From contig NZ_JNJB01000016.1 of assembly GCF_000701505.1 (NCBI RefSeq), positions 1-64,000 of the forward strand: 64,000 nucleotides of DNA. The letters run 5' to 3'. The position numbers and the translations under genes were made by a program. Below, in pieces: positions 62,554-64,000 of the stretch (positions are counted from its first letter, which is position 1; the number at the start of each line of letters is the position of its first letter). Source of the stretch: Dyadobacter crusticola DSM 16708 (GTDB taxonomy: Bacteria; Bacteroidota; Bacteroidia; Cytophagales; Spirosomataceae). The notes under the pieces are model-generated. The model had not been told where the DNA came from, searched no databases, and saw only the letters and a program-made list of their open reading frames with translations.

Positions 62554-63231
62554 ATGCACAAAACTTTACTGTCTTTTCTCTTCATTCTCGCCGCTCAGAT
62601 TGCTTGCTTTTCCCAGAGTGTAAAGATCAGTATCGTCTCCCCCCGCATTTTAAATGACCGCCGTGCTATCCTGCTGACGCGTGAGAAAGGATTTGCAGCC
62701 ATCGTGCATTCCATTCAGCTTGGGTTCGACACGACGCACCTGAAAATGGACAAAAGTCTCCTGCCCGACTTGTACCAGCTGCAAGTCTCACAGCTGAAAG
62801 GCGCGCTCACCTTCTTCTTCGAACCGGGTACGGTCATTCGGCTGGATACCGGCAATGTTTCGAGGTCCCCGGTTACCAACTCACGCAGCAACCGGGAGTG
62901 GCAGCTTTTTAACGACAGCATCCAAAAACCTTCTGATCTGCGGGCCAATCAATGGGTTTTGGAAGAAGCCCGTGCACGGAAGAAAAATCAGCCGGATAGT
63001 GTACAGTACTGGCTTGAAAAACAACGTATCGAAAGAGCGGAATTACTTGCGGAAACTGCTGCGTTTATTCGCAGCCATCCACAGTCTTATGTAAGTCTTT
63101 ACCTCCTGAAAATCAACTGGTATGCCTTCAAAAACCTGGGCTTGCTAGAACTGCTGGACAAGTCACTTTCCACACACCGCAACTACGCTTTTCTGAGGGC
63201 CAAAAAGCAGGAATATTCCGGTTCCAGGTAG
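62554..63231 (+). CDS. Secreted DUF4369-like protein lacking a thioredoxin domain
   Basis: The 225-aa protein has a signal peptide (MHKTLLSFLFILAAQIACFS), a beta-rich DUF4369-like domain (AIVHSIQLGFDTTHLKMDKS; GALTFFFEPGTVIRLDTGNV) and a helical segment (RIERAELLAETAAFIRSHPQ). In many relatives this arrangement leads into a C-terminal thioredoxin-like domain, but here the protein ends before it, and no CxxC is present. Function unknown. It stands alone downstream of the phosphoesterase operon. Confidence 0.6.
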   Translation: MHKTLLSFLFILAAQIACFSQSVKISIVSPRILNDRRAILLTREKGFAAIVHSIQLGFDTTHLKMDKSLLPDLYQLQVSQLKGALTFFFEPGTVIRLDTGNVSRSPVTNSRSNREWQLFNDSIQKPSDLRANQWVLEEARARKKNQPDSVQYWLEKQRIERAELLAETAAFIRSHPQSYVSLYLLKINWYAFKNLGLLELLDKSLSTHRNYAFLRAKKQEYSGSR

Positions 63232-63344
63232 CGGGTCCATTTATTAAATTTTTCGCGCTCGTTTTCACAAGACTCCTTCTGGTATGTTTTTAGTAATAGT
63301 TCGGTTACTAATATTCTGTTTTGTAAAACTAATTCTAGTATGCT

Positions 63345-63659
63345 ATGAAACTTGAAACCGACAGGAAGCCAGTAATTACACTGAGTAATGAAAGCTTCAA
63401 ACATTATCTTCTACAAAGGTACGGTGCCAATTCTGACGAGTCCTGGCGGAAGCTTTTCCACGTCTCTCAGGAGCTTATTTCACCAGATACCTGGATCAAA
63501 CTATATAACCGCGCAAAAGCAGACCTTGAAAGTTCCGGCGGCTGCATTACCGGCTACGAAGTAGTTGACGATGAGCTCGTCAGCCACGAGGCAATAGGCG
63601 CTTACTGGCCCGGAAACTGTATGTGGGTAATGCAGTTCGAGCACGAACAATCGAACTAG
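63345..63659 (+). CDS. Hypothetical protein, 104 aa
   Basis: The protein is soluble, with an N-terminal helical part (SNESFKHYLLQRYGANSDES) and a C-terminal strand-rich part (CITGYEVVDDELVSHEAIGA, MWVMQFEHEQ). There is no signal peptide and no recognised family. It is followed by a hairpin terminator at 63693 that it shares with the opposing UvrA-family gene. Confidence 0.6.
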   Translation: MKLETDRKPVITLSNESFKHYLLQRYGANSDESWRKLFHVSQELISPDTWIKLYNRAKADLESSGGCITGYEVVDDELVSHEAIGAYWPGNCMWVMQFEHEQSN

Positions 63660-63692
63660 CATGGTTTGCGCGACCAGTTTACATTTAGATTA

Positions 63693-63724
63693 ACGGGCTG
63701 CTGTGGTTACAGCGGCCCGTTTTG
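63693..63724. terminator. Bidirectional hairpin terminator
   Basis: ACGGGCTGCTGT (63693-63704) pairs with ACAGCGGCCCGT (63709-63720) with one wobble pair and loop GGTT, followed by TTTTG. It lies between two convergent genes. Confidence 0.75.
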
Positions 63725-63729
63725 TTTGA

Positions 63730-64000
63730 TCAGCTTACAGGCACCGCCGCTTTGAGGTACTTGCTTGTAATGGATCCCTCTGCATTCAGCAGTTGCAGCG
63801 GGGTACCTTCAAACACCACTTTCCCTCCTTTCGTACCGCCGTCAGGTCCCAAGTCGATGATCCAGTCTGCATTTTTGATTACATCGAGGTTATGTTCAAT
63901 TACTACCATCGTATTCCCGCCATCGACCAATCTATTCATGATCGAGAGCAAATGCGTGATGTCCGACATATGCAAGCCGGTGGTCGGTTCGTCGAGCACA
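63730..64000 (-). CDS. UvrA-family ATPase, C-terminal end (partial)
   Basis: The last 90 residues of a gene that continues beyond the right edge. [14 protein letters not shown] is the Walker B/D-loop of the second ATPase of UvrA, and [20 protein letters not shown] with [16 protein letters not shown] is the conserved UvrA end. The protein recognises DNA damage in nucleotide excision repair. The short spacing and FEGTP ending also fit the shorter UvrA2-type paralogues, so the symbol is left open. Confidence 0.85.
   Translation of the reverse strand, partial: VLDEPTTGLHMSDITHLLSIMNRLVDGGNTMVVIEHNLDVIKNADWIIDLGPDGGTKGGKVVFEGTPLQLLNAEGSITSKYLKAAVPVS

Overview
The window looks like the chromosome of a Bacteroidota bacterium of the Cytophagales. 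The genus Dyadobacter (Spirosomataceae) is my best guess from protein style, not a proven call. Supporting signs are several TonB-dependent outer-membrane receptors with carboxypeptidase-regulatory N-termini, a SusC/SusD pair under an ECF sigma/FecR switch, GLPGLI and DUF4249 proteins, a Nudix-type arabinose regulator, promoters of the Bacteroidota TAnnTTTG (-7) type, and a tmRNA tag ending in YAMAA.

Region 1-6.5 kb holds an unrecognised lipoprotein, a DUF4249 lipoprotein/TonB receptor/outer-membrane barrel trio, and gene relics, including a DUF6965-like gene with two frameshifts. Region 6.5-12.3 kb is a decayed phage-like element beside the tmRNA gene (ssrA). It has a secreted beta-helix protein on the plus strand, facing a minus-strand lysis cassette of two overlapping spanin-like genes, a holin-like gene with an apparent frameshift, and an M15 endolysin. 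At its ssrA edge lies an ORF whose N-terminus is the start of a tyrosine recombinase fused to an unrelated phage-type protein. Exact 16-bp direct repeats separate it from ssrA.

Region 12.3-24 kb is mostly core genome: a TonB receptor; a BlaI/M56 repressor-sensor pair whose operator overlaps the -7 box, followed by a PepSY-like lipoprotein; a higBA toxin-antitoxin pair; hemF and menC converging on a large inverted repeat; and a compact run lpxK - putative porin - miaE - AddB-like nuclease that continues to 27 kb. Region 27-39 kb carries a PLP-dependent dehydratase, an OmpA lipoprotein, a GLPGLI protein with its TonB-receptor-like partner, a phosphodiesterase, an M28 peptidase with MerR and SRPBCC genes, an acyltransferase and an esterase.

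Region 39-47 kb is the most intriguing locus. A fused E1-like (ThiF)/nitroreductase protein of the Rv1355c family is stop-start coupled to a GNAT-like enzyme, then come a 7TMR-DISM histidine kinase, a receiver-kinase hybrid and a single-receiver protein. A second stand-alone receiver is transcribed divergently. No DNA-binding output is present. I read it as a candidate small-molecule synthesis-and-sensing system. Region 47-53 kb is an L-arabinose operon (araB-araA-araD) with a Nudix-fold AraR-like regulator beyond a repeat-filled gap. Region 53-62.5 kb is an ECF sigma/FecR/SusC/SusD locus with two phosphoesterases, probably for uptake of a phosphorylated organic substrate. The window ends with two hypothetical genes and the C-terminus of a UvrA-family protein.

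A dispersed repeat (core GTTCCACGGCGGCTCATTC, mixed with CATTC-rich tracts) occurs at about 12.5 kb and 51.8-52.1 kb. It fills the only long gene-free stretches and in one case contributes a stop codon.
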